The notes beneath the pieces are model-generated. The model had not been told where the DNA came from. It searched no databases and saw nothing but the letters and a program-made list of their open reading frames with translations. This document shows positions 33,983-34,110 of a stretch of DNA of 34,110 nucleotides, piece after piece. The stretch is from Roseofilum halophilum BLCC-M91 (GTDB lineage Bacteria > Cyanobacteriota > Cyanobacteriia > Cyanobacteriales > Desertifilaceae). A program made the translations under genes and the position numbers. Positions within the stretch are counted from its first letter, which is position 1; each line of letters opens with the position of its first letter. The stretch covers positions 1 through 34,110 of the forward strand of contig NZ_JAQPOK010000059.1 in the NCBI RefSeq assembly GCF_030068445.1, in the 5' to 3' direction.

Positions 33983-34108
33983 TTTCTGCTTCAGTGCAAC
34001 AGCCTCCACCCACTGGTGAGTTTTGGTCTTACGGAAAGCTCCACAGACTATCCCCGCAAGTCCTGCGGTTCTTATGTGTTGAAATCTCAAATGGGAAATT
34101 CCAATTTT
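33971..34108 (-). CDS. tnpB: TnpB-like IS200/IS605 accessory protein, C-terminal fragment (5' end outside window)
   Basis: 45 residues of the C-terminus are visible, reading minus, ending at TGA (33971-33973). The segment HIRTAGLAGIVCGA followed by a final LKQKP resembles the variable tail after the zinc finger of cyanobacterial TnpB (RTAGxAG...CG, ...KQE). TnpB is the RNA-guided nuclease ancestral to Cas12 and is carried by IS200/IS605 elements. The catalytic RuvC residues are outside the window. The hairpins at 33940-33982 fit the right end and could contribute to the omega RNA region. The call is from pattern recall on a short fragment. Confidence 0.55.
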   Translation of the reverse strand, partial: KIGISHLRFQHIRTAGLAGIVCGAFRKTKTHQWVEAVALKQKPKL

Positions 34109-34110
34109 AA

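Overview
The window is from a cyanobacterium, probably a filamentous one. The evidence is the phycobilisome degradation protein NblA, cytochrome b6f genes petB and petD beside ctpA, a flavodiiron protein fused to a flavin reductase, a HetZ-type protein, many HIP1 palindromes (GCGATCGC) and heptanucleotide repeats of the cyanobacterial STRR type. No rRNA, tRNA or CRISPR array was seen. The genus cannot be fixed from the sequence alone. Both ends are IS200/IS605 debris: the last 34 codons of a TnpA on the left and the last 45 codons of a TnpB-like protein on the right.

Layout. 1-2050: IS tail, larC (minus), and a divergent YciO/Sua5-family gene whose start is only 17 bp from that of larC. 2050-8035: hetZ with a 400-bp leader and a good terminator, then a two-gene sensory operon (membrane hybrid histidine kinase; soluble REC-histidine kinase, overlapping by 11 bp). 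8089-10257: scpA and a sugar-nucleotide pyrophosphorylase. 10333-14421: a flavodiiron protein (minus), divergent from a protein with a helical N-terminus and two C-terminal Tudor/chromo-barrel-like modules, then a PD-(D/E)XK-fold gene bracketed by inverted copies of a composite repeat. 14528-18991: a small conserved-looking protein, an AarF/UbiB kinase-like protein, a PP2C phosphatase, nblA (59 aa) and a double universal stress protein. 19021-24887 (minus): Ser/Thr kinase, then ktrB-ktrA-anmK and an unknown 149-aa gene. 24909-29972 (minus): a repeat-ridden small ORF, a fused oligopeptide-type ABC ATPase, a TPR protein, a Uma2 nuclease-fold protein and an Rpn-like nuclease-fold protein. 30076-33837: petB-petD (minus), with a repeat-filled spacer, divergent from ctpA, then a pentapeptide-repeat protein carrying a nuclease-like C-terminal domain whose catalytic residues look replaced.

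How it fits together. Most genes are core cyanobacterial housekeeping, electron transport and stress acclimation. Photosynthetic electron flow and its protection are represented by petBD, ctpA and the flavodiiron protein. Stress signalling is represented by nblA, USP, PP2C, STPK and the histidine kinases. Ion homeostasis is represented by ktrAB. The less ordinary content is the Tudor-like protein and its divergent promoter with a 16-bp inverted repeat, the repeat-bracketed nuclease-fold gene next to it, the pentapeptide/degenerate-nuclease fusion, two unannotated short membrane-peptide ORFs, and a set of composite repeats that touch or supply the stop codons of genes. I do not see a complete known defence system or biosynthetic cluster.
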